NCBI RefSeq assembly: GCF_013363995.1 | Contig: NZ_JABWGO010000020.1 | Coordinates: 1-64,000, forward strand | DNA: 64,000 nt | Reading direction: 5' to 3' | Source of the DNA: Nonomuraea rhodomycinica | Lineage (GTDB): Bacteria; Actinomycetota; Actinomycetes; Streptosporangiales; Streptosporangiaceae | Part shown: positions 1-7,681 of the stretch, piece after piece | How the letters are laid out: each line of letters starts with the position of its first letter | How positions within the stretch are numbered: position 1 is the first letter of the stretch | Notes under the pieces: generated by a model | Databases searched by the model: none | The model's input: only the letters and a program-made list of their open reading frames with translations | What the model was told of the DNA's origin: nothing | Made by a program: the position numbers and the translations under genes

Positions 1-182
1 ACCATCGAGATGGCCAGATCGATCGCCCGGGCCTTGGCCGTCGTCTTGATCGAACGGGTGCCCAGCATCGCCGCCCGCTGGTCCGCGCCGACCCGGTCCA
101 CACCGGGCAGGCCGTGCAGGAACGCTCGCAACGCCGCCTCCGAAGAGGCCACGTCGGCGAGCGAGGTGGTCGCAACGCTCAT
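1..182 (-). CDS. deoC: Deoxyribose-phosphate aldolase, N-terminal part (runs off the window)
   Basis: About 60 N-terminal codons are visible, starting at ATG 180-182. The residues LRAFLHGLPGVD, LGTRSIKTTAKA and IDLAISMV match the N-terminus of actinobacterial DeoC, which cleaves 2-deoxyribose-5-phosphate to glyceraldehyde-3-phosphate and acetaldehyde during deoxynucleoside catabolism. The catalytic lysines lie beyond the left edge, so activity cannot be judged. The start codon overlaps the stop of the upstream lacI-type gene in an ATGA, so the two are co-transcribed and probably translationally coupled. Family assignment rests on this short but characteristic N-terminus. Confidence 0.8.
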   Translation of the reverse strand, partial: MSVATTSLADVASSEAALRAFLHGLPGVDRVGADQRAAMLGTRSIKTTAKARAIDLAISM

Positions 183-1219
183 CGCGATCGGGTCTTTCTC
201 GTACGTGCCGGGGACGGGTGCCCGCCCGGCGGGGCGGTGGAGGCGCGTTCGATCAGCTTGGTGTCCAGGACGACCCGGCTGGCGAGCCCGCCGCCGTCAC
301 CGGGGTCGAGCCGGCGCAGCAGCAGGCGCATGGCCAGCACGCCCTGCTCGAACATCGGCCGGTCCACGACGGTCAGGGGCGGCCTGAGCAGCGGGCCGGT
401 GTCCAGGTCGTCGAAGCCGATCAGGCTGATCTGGCCAGGGATGTCGATCCGCATGTCGTGCAGCGCCTTCAGGGCGCCCAGCGTCATGAGGTTGTTGGCG
501 GCGAAGATGGCGGTGGGCGGCTCGGGCAGCGACAGCAGGGACAGCGTGAGCTGGTAGCCGCTGTGCTCCTTGAAGTCGCCGACCAGGTCGTACTCGGGCG
601 GCACCTCGACGCCCGCCTTGGCGAGCGTCCCGACGAACCCCTCGCGCCGCAGCCGCCCGGGGGTGGTGTCCAGGGTGCCGCTGATCGCGGCCACCCGGGT
701 GTGCCCGAGGGACAGCAGGTGCTCGGCCGCCTGCCGGCCGCCGCCGTCGTTGTCGACGAGCACGGCGTCGAAGCGTTCGCCGCCCGCCAGGTCGCGGTCC
801 ACGAACACCAGCGGCACGTCGGCGTCGCGGACGTGCAGCGGCGTCTCGTCCTGCTCGGTGGCGGGGGCGAGGATGATGCCGTCGACCCTGCGCACCAGGT
901 CCGCCAGCACGTCGTCCTCCTGCTCGCTGCTCTCGTCGCTGTTGGCGAGCAGGATCCGGTACGGCTCCGTACGCGTGACGGACTCCATGCCCTTGACCAC
1001 CGCGGCGAAGTACGGGTTCGTGATGTCCGGGACGACCACGCCGATGGTGTTGGTGCGCCCGGACTTCAGCGACTGCGCCGCGGCACTCGGCCAGTAGCCC
1101 AGCTCGTCGATGGCGGCCTGGATCGCCTCGTACGAGCGCACCCGCTGGCCCCGCAGGAAGCGCGAGACCGTGGCGGGAGAGACCCCCGCCCGAGCTGCCA
1201 CGTCATGGATGGTGACCAC
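179..1219 (-). CDS. LacI-family transcriptional regulator of the deoC operon
   Basis: 346 aa. The N-terminal LacI helix-turn-helix is clear (IHDVAARAGVSPATVSRFL, residues about 4-23), followed by the hinge and a periplasmic-binding-protein-like effector domain starting around IGVVVPDITNPYF. GTG 1217-1219 is chosen because it places the HTH at the usual distance and has a GGAG box upstream. It overlaps deoC by 4 bp, so it probably represses its own operon and senses a deoxyribose or nucleoside catabolite (inference from context). Two matching palindromes upstream (1231-1248 and 1360-1377) are its likely operators. No truncation or missing segment is seen. Confidence 0.92.
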   Translation of the reverse strand: MVTIHDVAARAGVSPATVSRFLRGQRVRSYEAIQAAIDELGYWPSAAAQSLKSGRTNTIGVVVPDITNPYFAAVVKGMESVTRTEPYRILLANSDESSEQEDDVLADLVRRVDGIILAPATEQDETPLHVRDADVPLVFVDRDLAGGERFDAVLVDNDGGGRQAAEHLLSLGHTRVAAISGTLDTTPGRLRREGFVGTLAKAGVEVPPEYDLVGDFKEHSGYQLTLSLLSLPEPPTAIFAANNLMTLGALKALHDMRIDIPGQISLIGFDDLDTGPLLRPPLTVVDRPMFEQGVLAMRLLLRRLDPGDGGGLASRVVLDTKLIERASTAPPGGHPSPARTRKTRSR

Positions 1220-1230
1220 GTGAGCTCCAA

Positions 1231-1248
1231 ACTGAAATCGATGTCAGT
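1231..1248. promoter_or_regulatory. LacI-type operator O1
   Basis: ACTGAAATCGATGTCAGT is an 18-bp palindrome with a single mismatched pair and a central CG, as usual for LacI-family operators. It lies between a candidate -35 (TTGACA, minus strand, 1275-1280, with the -10 near 1250-1257) and the GTG at 1219, which is a repressing position. Confidence 0.7.
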
Positions 1249-1359
1249 GATGATGGCAGGAGACGGCCACGAAGTGTCAATGACGCGTTTCCAACTCGTT
1301 ACAGATCCAGACATAACCGCACGTCGAGGCAGCGCGGGCCCCGCTCGGCCGATCGACGA

Positions 1360-1377
1360 ACTGAAACCGTTGTCAGT
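1360..1377. promoter_or_regulatory. LacI-type operator O2
   Basis: ACTGAAACCGTTGTCAGT matches the O1 site at 1231-1248 in 16 of 18 positions, with the centres 129 bp apart. It sits about 80 bp upstream of the candidate -35, so it could support looping by a tetrameric repressor. Apart from this site I see nothing in 1378-1691: no convincing gene, RNA or strong hairpin. Confidence 0.6.
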
Positions 1378-1691
1378 AGCGCTTTGCCCGCCTTTACCCG
1401 CCCTTACCGCCGCCACAATGCGGCCGGCCCTCACCTGCTCGCCGATGCGGGCGAGCATTTCCGCCGAGCCGACGCCGCCATGACGAGCGGACGTCACTCT
1501 GCGTAACCACAGCAAGGGATGGACCTTGCCCCGGCTTCGGCAATGTCACTGACGGTAACCAGTTGGCGAGGTGTGCGGGCCAGGCCAACAAAGACCCGAA
1601 TTCGAGAGAATGGCGCGACCGACCCGAAACAGACACGGCATGTGCAGACGGGTAATCGCCTCCTGAAAACGTTCGCGAAAGGCACTCCCGC

Positions 1692-2717
1692 TCATGGGCG
1701 CGTGGGCGGATCGGCCGGTCCGCCGGTCGCCGCGTGGGCGTAGCGGCGGGCCAGCGTCGCGAAGGCGTCCCTGAGCTCGTCCGGCCCGACCACCTCGATG
1801 TCGGCGTCGAACCTGCCCACGGCGGCGGCCAGAGCGGTCCACGACCACGAGCTCAGGACGATCCGGCAGCGGTCCGGGCCGAGCTCCTCGACGGTGCCCT
1901 CGCGGGTGTAGCGGGACACGGCGGCGGCGGGCAGGGCGAGGATCACCTCGCCGCGACAGGGCCAGCGGCCCGTGCCGTCCGAACCCCGGAACTTGCTGAC
2001 CATGAACGCGGCCACGTCGCCTCCGGGCAGCTCGCGCGGGGTGAAGCGGGGCCCTGTGGGTGTGCGCGGGATGATCCGGTCGGCGCGGAAGATACGCCAG
2101 TCCTCGCGTTCGAGGTCCCAGGCGACGAGGTACCAGCGCCCGCCCCAGGTGGCGAGGTGATGGGGTTGCACCCGCCGCGGCGACGCCTCCACCGCCGCGT
2201 CCTCCTCCCCTGGCGGGGGCGCGGGCGTGTAGTCGAAGCGCAGCACCTCGCGGGCGTGGACGGCGGCGCCGAGCGCCATGAGCACGCCGCCGTCGACCTG
2301 GGGGTCCGGCCGGGCCACGGGGTTGTCGACGGCGGTCACCTGGAGGGTGTCGATCCGGCGGCGCAGCCGTGCGGGCATGACCTGCCGGACGGTGGTGAGC
2401 GCGCGCGCCGCGGCCTCCTCGATGCCCGCGCCGGTGGTGGTGGCGATCTGGAGCGCGAGGGCCAGCGCGACGGCCTGCTCGTCGTCGAACAGCAACGGCG
2501 GCAGGTCCGTGCCGGCGTCCAGCCGGTACCCGCCGTCGGGCCCTTTGAAGGCCACGACGGGATATCCGAGCTCACGCAGGCGGTCGACGTCCCGGCGCAG
2601 GGTGCGCGGGCTGATGTCCAGCCGCTCGGCCAGCAGCGCGCCCGGCCAGTCCCGGCGCGCCTGGAGCAGCGAGAGCAAGGCCAGCAGTCGCGCTGAAGTC
2701 TTCGGCACGAAACCCAT
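1692..2717 (-). CDS. HTH-WYL domain transcriptional regulator (YafY/DeoR-like)
   Basis: About 341 aa. An N-terminal winged HTH (ARLLALLSLLQ ... ISPRTLRRDVDRLRELGYPV) is followed by a WYL domain around HHLATWGGRWYLVAWDLEREDWRIFRADRI and a C-terminal WCX extension. Such proteins are one-component regulators. It is divergent from a DinB-fold gene 92 bp away, a common WYL/DinB pairing, so it probably controls that gene and itself. The start is uncertain: ATG 2717 is taken, but GTG 2708 (beginning VPKTSARLL) or GTG 2738 are possible, and none has a strong ribosome site. Confidence 0.87.
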   Translation of the reverse strand: MGFVPKTSARLLALLSLLQARRDWPGALLAERLDISPRTLRRDVDRLRELGYPVVAFKGPDGGYRLDAGTDLPPLLFDDEQAVALALALQIATTTGAGIEEAAARALTTVRQVMPARLRRRIDTLQVTAVDNPVARPDPQVDGGVLMALGAAVHAREVLRFDYTPAPPPGEEDAAVEASPRRVQPHHLATWGGRWYLVAWDLEREDWRIFRADRIIPRTPTGPRFTPRELPGGDVAAFMVSKFRGSDGTGRWPCRGEVILALPAAAVSRYTREGTVEELGPDRCRIVLSSWSWTALAAAVGRFDADIEVVGPDELRDAFATLARRYAHAATGGPADPPTRP

Positions 2718-2809
2718 GGTGCCCGGAGAAGAGGCCACTCCCTGGCCGCTTCCCCTGTGACTGTTGTCGCGTCCCCGTCATCGACGACGACCGGAAGGAT
2801 CCGAACACC

Positions 2810-3385
2810 ATGACCACCGCCACATCCCGCTCGACCCTCGACGCCGAGCGGAGCGACCTGCTCGCGGCGCTCGCCGCCGCGCGCGCCGCCCTGACCAACA
2901 CCGTCCGCGGGCTGAGCGACGAGCAGCTCGGGGAGCGCCCGACCGTCAGCGCGCTGTGCCTGGGCGGGCTGATCAAGCACGTCACGTCCATGGAGGAGGG
3001 ATGGATGCGCTTCGTGGTGGAGGGCCCCTCCGCGATGAGCCACGACCTGCCCGACGGCGTCACCTGGGCCGACCTCGCGGCCGGCACCGCGCGCGAGATC
3101 CCGCGCTGGATGATCGACCACCAGGACGAGTTCCGCATGCTGCCCGGCGACACGCTGACCGGGATCCTGGAACGGTACGAGGCGGTCGCCGCCCGCAGCG
3201 AGGAGATCCTCGCGGCCGTCACCGACCTGTCGGCGACGCAGCCGCTGCCGGAGGCGCCCTGGCACGAGCCGGGCGGGGTGCGCAGCGTGCGCGCGGTGCT
3301 CACGCACATCATCGCCGAGACCGCCCAGCACGCCGGCCACGCCGACATCCTGCGCGAGACGCTCGACGGGCAGACGTCCACCTGA
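2810..3385 (+). CDS. DinB-fold (DUF664-type) protein
   Basis: 191 aa. A four-helix DinB-like protein: DLLAALAAARAALTNTVRGLSDEQLGERP is followed by a metal-ligand region (GGLIKHVTSMEEGWMRF) and a C-terminal HIIAETAQHAGHADILRE motif. The His residues in the second and third helices fit the usual three-His metal site. Actinobacterial members include mycothiol-dependent transferases and detoxification enzymes, but the substrate here is unknown. GGAAGGA precedes ATG 2810. It is divergent from the WYL regulator, its likely controller. The stop is immediately followed by a 47-bp hairpin repeat array. Confidence 0.85.
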   Translation: MTTATSRSTLDAERSDLLAALAAARAALTNTVRGLSDEQLGERPTVSALCLGGLIKHVTSMEEGWMRFVVEGPSAMSHDLPDGVTWADLAAGTAREIPRWMIDHQDEFRMLPGDTLTGILERYEAVAARSEEILAAVTDLSATQPLPEAPWHEPGGVRSVRAVLTHIIAETAQHAGHADILRETLDGQTST

Positions 3386-3390
3386 CCGGC

Positions 3391-3556
3391 GCCGGGCGTC
3401 GCTCGCGAGCCCGGCCTCGCCGACTCCTGAAGGGGGCGCCAGGCGTGACTCACGCGCCTGGCCTCCCCGGCTCTTGAGCGGGGCGCCAGGCGCCATCGGG
3501 CGCCTCGCCTCGCCGGCTCCTGAACGGGAGCGACAGGCGTCGCTCGCATGCACGGA
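3391..3556. repeat. 47-bp tandem repeat array, each unit a hairpin
   Basis: Units begin at 3391, 3438, 3485 and 3532 (the last partial), an exact 47-bp period. Each starts gcc(a/g)ggcg and forms a GC-rich stem-loop: CCAGGCG pairs with CGCCTGG in unit 2, and GCCGGGC with GCCCGGC in unit 1. The array fills the gap between two convergent stop codons, so it may act as a bidirectional terminator that expanded by slippage. Confidence 0.75.
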
Positions 3557-3589
3557 GCCGTGGGACGGCCTGGCATGAGGATCAGGCCG

Positions 3590-4186
3590 TCATGATGGCG
3601 GCGAGCCGGGACCGGCCGGGGACGACCTCGCGCGGACGACCGCCTGATCACCGCGCGGCCCGAACAGGTGCAGGATCTCCACGGCGTTCGCGTCCGCCGG
3701 GCCGAACCAGTGCGGCTCCCGTGTGTCGAACTCGGCCACCTCGCCCGGACGCAGGTTGCTCTCCCGCTCCCCGATGATCACGCGGAGCTCGCCCGCGAGG
3801 ACGTACAGCCACTCGTAGCCGTCGTGGGTCACCAGTTTCGGCTCGCGGGGAGCCAGCACCTGCTTGAACACCTGCACCCGCCCCGGGTACTGCGTCAGAG
3901 GCACGAGGACGCTGCCGCGGCCCTTGCGCAGGGGCTTGAGATGCACCCGGGGGTCACCGCTCGCCGGAGCGGCCACGAGCTGGTCGAGCGCGACGCGGTG
4001 CGCACGCGCGAGCGGGATGAGCAGCTCCAGCGTCGGACGCCGCCTGCCGGACTCGAGCCGCGACAGCGTGCTCACCGAGATCCCGGTCGCCGCCGCGAGC
4101 GCCTCCAGCGTGAGCCCGCGGTCGCGGCGCAGGGTGCGCAACCGGGGTCCGATGGCGTCGAGGATCTGCTCCAGCTCCGTGTCCAC
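3590..4186 (-). CDS. XRE-family regulator with C-terminal cupin domain
   Basis: 198 aa from GTG 4184-4186. The HTH_3 domain (LRTLRRDRGLTLEALAAATGISVSTLSRLESGRRRPTL, about 15-50) is followed by a linker and a cupin barrel (EWLYVLAGELRVIIGERESNLRPGEVAEFDTREPHWFG). This HTH-cupin layout is typical of one-component regulators of amine, antibiotic or metabolite genes. It is divergent from a DHA2 exporter across 98 bp that contain the repeat TTTTGC-N7-GCAAAA, so it probably represses the exporter. An upstream TTG at 4297 would add a non-conserved N-terminus and overlap the neighbour, so it was rejected. Confidence 0.9.
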   Translation of the reverse strand: MDTELEQILDAIGPRLRTLRRDRGLTLEALAAATGISVSTLSRLESGRRRPTLELLIPLARAHRVALDQLVAAPASGDPRVHLKPLRKGRGSVLVPLTQYPGRVQVFKQVLAPREPKLVTHDGYEWLYVLAGELRVIIGERESNLRPGEVAEFDTREPHWFGPADANAVEILHLFGPRGDQAVVRARSSPAGPGSPPS

Positions 4187-4195
4187 GAGACCCAG

Positions 4196-4214
4196 TTTTG
4201 CAGTCCCCGCAAAA
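4196..4214. promoter_or_regulatory. Candidate XRE operator between divergent regulator and exporter
   Basis: TTTTGC (4196-4201) and GCAAAA (4209-4214) form a perfect inverted repeat with a 7-nt spacer. Imperfect arms extend outward (CCCAG ... CTGGG). It sits just upstream of the regulator start in the 98-bp divergent gap. Confidence 0.45.
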
Positions 4215-4284
4215 GTGCTGGGCGGCGGCCGCCCTCCCGGCCGAGCATGGCCGGGCACATGCTCCCGAACGCGAGAGGCCGCCC

Positions 4285-5706
4285 GTGACCGCCACAACCC
4301 ACCCCGTCCAGCCCGTCCTGAGCGCTCGCAGGCGCTGGACGGTGCTGGCCGTCTGCTGCTTGAGCATGTTCCTCGTCGGCCTGGACACCACCATCGTGAA
4401 CGTGGGCCTGCCCGCGATCGGGCGCGGCCTCGGCGTCGGCACGCGTGGCCTGGAATGGGTCGTGGACGCCTACACCCTCGTGCTGGCGAGCCTGCTGATC
4501 TCCTCCGGTGCGCTGGCGGACCGGTTCGGCCGCCGGCGCGTGTTCCAGCTCGGGCTGGCCGTGTTCGGCGCCGCCTCGCTGGCCTGCGCGCTGGCCCCGT
4601 CGGTCGGCGCGCTCGCCGCGGCCCGCGCCGCGCAGGGTGTCGGCGCCTCCATGCTCAGCCCCGTGGCTCTGGCGATCGTGGTGAACGCGATGCCCGACCC
4701 GAAGGAGCGGGCGCAGGCGATCGGCGTCTGGGCGTCGGTCTTCGGGCTGAGCATGGCCGCCGGCCCGGTCACCGGCGGCGCTCTCATCGCGGAGTTCGGC
4801 TGGCGGTCGGTGTTCTGGGTCAACGCGCCGGTCATCGTGGCCGCGCTGGCGCTCAGCATGATGTTCGTGCCGGAGTCCCGGGCGCCGCGGGCGCGGCGGC
4901 TGGACCTTCCCGGTCAGGCGCTGCTGACCGTGGTCATCGGGGTGTCGGTGGGCGTCCTCATCGAGGGGCCGCGCATCGGCTGGACGTCGCCCGCGGCGCT
5001 GGCCGCGTACGCGCTGGCCGCCGTGGCGACGGCCGGATTCGGGTGGGTGGAGTGCCGCCGGAGCGAGCCGCTGATGGACCCGCGCCTCTTCCGGCGTCCG
5101 GTCTTCGGCGGCGCGGTCCTGGGCGCCGTGGCGGTCTTCGTCGCGCTGAACGTGACACTGCTGCTCACCACCCTCTACCTCCAGCACGCCCGGGGATGGA
5201 CGCCGCTGGCCGCGGGGGCCGCCACCCTGCCCATGGCCGTCGGCGCCACCCTCTGCGCCCCCCTGTCCGGGCATCTGGTCGGGCGTCTCGGGCCGCGGCC
5301 GCCGCTCGTCCTGGCCGGCGGCTTCATCACGGCGGGCGGGCTCTGCCTGGTGGGACTCGACCAGGGCACGAGCGTGCACCTGCTGCTGGCGGCGTACGCG
5401 CTCATCGGCATCGGGTTCGGCTTCGCCAACGCCCCGATCACCAACACGGCGGTGAGCGGGCTGCCGCCGGCCCGGGCCGGCGTGGCGGGGGCGATCACGT
5501 CGACCGCTCGCCAGTTCGGCTCCGCGCTGGGCATCGCCGTCGCGGGCGGTCTGGTCGCGGGCGCCGGCCCGGCGGGGCTCGCGCAGGCGTCCCGCCCCGG
5601 CTGGGTCATGGTGACCGCGTGTGGCCTGGTGCTGCTCGCCGTGGCGTACGCGTCACGACCGAAGAAGGAAGGACGACGTCCGTCCCCGACCGCGGAAACG
5701 CGGTGA
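4285..5706 (+). CDS. DHA2-family MFS multidrug-type exporter
   Basis: 473 aa from GTG 4285. Fourteen predicted membrane helices. The first carries FLVGLDTTIVNVGLPAIG (motif D1 of the DHA2 family), and the helix 2-3 loop carries the MFS motif A form GALADRFGRRRV. Motif C-like GPVTGGALIAEFGWRSVFWVN is in helices 5-6. These are proton-driven exporters of drugs or dyes at the cytoplasmic membrane; the substrate is unknown. It is paired divergently with the XRE-cupin gene, which suggests inducible efflux. ATG 4198 is open in frame but overlaps the regulator promoter and is not family-like. Confidence 0.9.
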   Translation: MTATTHPVQPVLSARRRWTVLAVCCLSMFLVGLDTTIVNVGLPAIGRGLGVGTRGLEWVVDAYTLVLASLLISSGALADRFGRRRVFQLGLAVFGAASLACALAPSVGALAAARAAQGVGASMLSPVALAIVVNAMPDPKERAQAIGVWASVFGLSMAAGPVTGGALIAEFGWRSVFWVNAPVIVAALALSMMFVPESRAPRARRLDLPGQALLTVVIGVSVGVLIEGPRIGWTSPAALAAYALAAVATAGFGWVECRRSEPLMDPRLFRRPVFGGAVLGAVAVFVALNVTLLLTTLYLQHARGWTPLAAGAATLPMAVGATLCAPLSGHLVGRLGPRPPLVLAGGFITAGGLCLVGLDQGTSVHLLLAAYALIGIGFGFANAPITNTAVSGLPPARAGVAGAITSTARQFGSALGIAVAGGLVAGAGPAGLAQASRPGWVMVTACGLVLLAVAYASRPKKEGRRPSPTAETR

Positions 5707-5709
5707 CGT

Positions 5710-5905
5710 GATCCGCCGGTACATCGTGATCGCGTCCGAGAGACGCCGTGATCCTTTCCGGCGACGACGCGCGGCCTGCCGCCGCCGGCCTCGTCGAGGT
5801 GGTCCTGCCATCCGGGGTGCAGGGGGCGGGCTGCTTGACGATCGTCCCGAGGACGTGGCACCCGTCGGGGGCCGGTGGGTGGTCGAACTCGAAGAGAGCC
5901 GCGTC
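5710..5905. other. Gene-free stretch after the exporter
   Basis: No convincing gene. A short frame from GTG 5748 exists but has no ribosome site and no recognisable sequence. The regulatory part of this gap begins near 5915. Confidence 0.5.
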
Positions 5906-5914
5906 CTAACCCTA

Positions 5915-5960
5915 ATTCCCTACCTGTTGTGTTGACTTCATGGAGTGGCCGGTTTACGTT
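5915..5960 (+). promoter_or_regulatory. Promoter of the tauD leader peptide, with upstream ATTCCCTAC box
   Basis: -35 TTGACT (5932-5937), a 17-nt spacer and -10 TACGTT (5955-5960). The -10 ends 7 nt before GTG 5968, so transcription probably begins at the start codon and the mRNA is leaderless. ATTCCCTAC (5915-5923) recurs, inverted, directly upstream of the ssu promoter -35. Confidence 0.65.
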
Positions 5961-5967
5961 GGCCGAT

Positions 5968-6162
5968 GTGACGACCATGGCACTGACCATCCGAGGTCAC
6001 GTGGACTTCTGCCGCGTGGCCAGCGCGCTGTGTCCCTCCTTCCGTCCCGCCCCCCAGCGACCGCCTCTCCCACGGAAGGACCCCACCCATGTCACCTTTC
6101 TCCATCCGCCCCGTCGCAGGCCGGATAGGCGCCGAGATCTCCGGCGTACACCTGGACGGTGA
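5968..6162 (+). CDS. Cysteine-containing leader peptide upstream of tauD
   Basis: 64 codons from GTG 5968 (or 61 from ATG 5977). The core GHVDFCRVASALC matches the HVDFC-VASA-C core of the peptide upstream of ssuA, and the DNA at 5998-6034 differs from that copy at only 3 of 37 positions. Short actinobacterial peptides of the RHVDLCR-S type before sulfur genes are a known putative leader family. Mycobacterial cysteine-rich leaderless uORFs attenuate sulfur operons. Unlike the ssu copy, this frame has no early stop: it runs past the tauD ribosome site and overlaps the first 74 nt of tauD, so it could regulate tauD translation directly. Confidence 0.7.
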   Translation: MTTMALTIRGHVDFCRVASALCPSFRPAPQRPPLPRKDPTHVTFLHPPRRRPDRRRDLRRTPGR

Positions 6163-6991
6163 TCTGCCCGCCGACACCGTCGCGCTGATCCGCTCCGCCC
6201 TGCTCGATCACAAAGTGCTCTTCTTCCGCGCCCAGGACCACCTGGACACGGAGCGCCAGGTGGCCTTCGCCCGGCTGCTCGGGGAGCCCACCGCGGCCCA
6301 CCCCACCGTGCCGGCGCTCGCCGGCCACACGCATGTCCTGGACCTGGACTACAGCGACGGACAGAAAGTCGATCGCTGGCACACCGACGTCACCTTCGTC
6401 GACCGGCCGCCGCTGGCCTCCGTGCTCCGGGCCGTCACGGTGCCGCCCAGCGGCGGCGACACGCTCTGGGCCAACACCGTCACCGCCTACGAGCACCTGC
6501 CCGCCGAGCTGCGCGACCTGCTCGACCGGCTGCGGGCCGTCCACACCAACCAGTACGACTACGTCCGCATCGCCGCCTCCGACGACCCGGACCGGACCCG
6601 CGCGCAGGCGGAGGTGTTCACCTCGACCCTCTTCGAGACCGAGCATCCCGTCGTCCGCGTCCACCCGGAGACCGGCGAGCGCGCGATCCTCCTCGGCGAC
6701 TTCGCCAAGCGCCTGGTCGGCCTGCCCGCGCAGTCGTCGGCCGCGATCATCCAGTTGATCCAGAGCCACGTCACCCAGGTCGAGAACACCGTGCGCTGGC
6801 GCTGGTCCCCCGGCGACGTGGCCGTCTGGGACAACCGGGCCACCCAGCACCGGGTCGTGCACGACTTCGGCGACCAGCCGCGCCGCCTTCACCGGGTGAC
6901 CATCGCCGGCGACATCCCGGTCGGCGTGGACGGCCGGGCGAGCACGGTGCTGTCCGGCGACGCGGGCTCCTACTCGCCGCTCGCCGCCTGA
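6089..6991 (+). CDS. tauD: TauD/TfdA-family alpha-ketoglutarate-dependent sulfonate dioxygenase
   Basis: 300 aa. An Fe(II)/2-oxoglutarate dioxygenase with the facial triad H98, D100 (RWHTDVTF) and H254 (ATQHRVVHDF), and R265/R269 for 2-oxoglutarate and sulfonate. These positions lie within one residue of those known for E. coli TauD (H99, D101, H255, R270). It would release sulfite from taurine or another alkylsulfonate or sulfate ester in the cytoplasm. GGAAGGA precedes ATG 6089. It is preceded by a leader peptide shared in type with the ssu operon and followed by a strong terminator, so it is monocistronic. The exact substrate is not readable. Confidence 0.9.
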   Translation: MSPFSIRPVAGRIGAEISGVHLDGDLPADTVALIRSALLDHKVLFFRAQDHLDTERQVAFARLLGEPTAAHPTVPALAGHTHVLDLDYSDGQKVDRWHTDVTFVDRPPLASVLRAVTVPPSGGDTLWANTVTAYEHLPAELRDLLDRLRAVHTNQYDYVRIAASDDPDRTRAQAEVFTSTLFETEHPVVRVHPETGERAILLGDFAKRLVGLPAQSSAAIIQLIQSHVTQVENTVRWRWSPGDVAVWDNRATQHRVVHDFGDQPRRLHRVTIAGDIPVGVDGRASTVLSGDAGSYSPLAA

Positions 6992-7022
6992 GACCCCCTC
7001 CATCCCCTCCACCCCTCCCCTG

Positions 7023-7054
7023 CCGCCCCGGCCACATCGCAGTGGCCGGGGCGG
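7023..7054. terminator. Terminator after tauD
   Basis: Perfect 13-bp GC stem (CCGCCCCGGCCAC, 7023-7035, with 7042-7054) and a 6-nt loop, followed by GTTT. Confidence 0.8.
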
Positions 7055-7113
7055 CGGTTTCATGAAGATCGGGAGGGCCGTCCTGGGATGGGCAGTCGTG
7101 CGATGATCGCACG

Positions 7114-7599
7114 ATGGTGCGCAGCCTTGAGATCACCGCGGTGCTGTCCGGGATCGAGCACGCGCATCGTGCGGGCCTGTTCTGGGACCCCACGATCGAG
7201 CTGAGCCTGGACTGCTTCATCTGCGAGCGGCTGGGCCGGACGACCGTGCTGAAGTACGGGGCTGAGCGGGCCGTCTGCATGAGCGGCAGGAACGAGCAGC
7301 ACATCACCGCGGCCCGGATCGCGGCGTACGACGTGACCGTCCAGGACGACCGGCTGGCGTTGAGGTCCGTCGTGGACTTCTGGTGGGCTCCGTTCCGCGA
7401 CGCCGAGCGAGGCGGACAGGCGACACCGTTGAGCCGGTGGGCCCGCCTGAGCTACGGCTGCCGCTGCCCCCACAAGGAGGAATCGAGCGCGGGCTCGGTC
7501 CAGAGCAACCTGCCGCGCCCTCAACGTCTGTACTGCAGGAAGTGCGGGACGGAGATCGCGGTCGACGCTGAGGCTCCGGCGATCCGGCTGCTGGTGTGA
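7114..7599 (+). CDS. Uncharacterised protein with two Cys pairs (likely zinc-binding)
   Basis: 161 aa and no family recognised. Cysteines at 34 and 37 (DCFICERL), 116 and 118 (GCRCPH), and 141 and 144 (CRKCG) suggest one or two zinc sites, the last being ribbon-like. No signal peptide or membrane helix. Codon usage matches its neighbours, and a strong terminator follows at 7620-7659, so the gene is probably real. It sits between the tauD unit and the end of the ssu operon but shares no promoter with either, so a link to sulfur metabolism is only positional. Confidence 0.65.
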   Translation: MVRSLEITAVLSGIEHAHRAGLFWDPTIELSLDCFICERLGRTTVLKYGAERAVCMSGRNEQHITAARIAAYDVTVQDDRLALRSVVDFWWAPFRDAERGGQATPLSRWARLSYGCRCPHKEESSAGSVQSNLPRPQRLYCRKCGTEIAVDAEAPAIRLLV

Positions 7600-7619
7600 G
7601 TCGCGCATGGACGAGACAC

Positions 7620-7659
7620 GTGGCCGGGCGGGGCACATGTGGGTGCCCCGCCCGGCCAC
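7620..7659. terminator. Bidirectional terminator between the zinc protein and the ssu operon
   Basis: Perfect 16-bp stem (GTGGCCGGGCGGGGCA, 7620-7635, with 7644-7659) and an 8-nt loop between convergent stop codons. Confidence 0.85.
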
Positions 7660-7681
7660 GGTCGGGAACTGCCGGCGATCG

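Noticed and set aside
1378..1691. Possible small gene or tRNA between lacI and the WYL regulator
   Set aside because: No cloverleaf, no ribosome site and no conserved frame were visible.
3391..3556. CRISPR array
   Set aside because: The 47-bp units are contiguous, without unique spacers, each unit is itself a hairpin, and there are no cas genes.
5748..5910. Short frame from GTG 5748 with a protein-like appearance
   Set aside because: No ribosome site, no recognisable family, and it ends in the regulatory region of the tauD leader.
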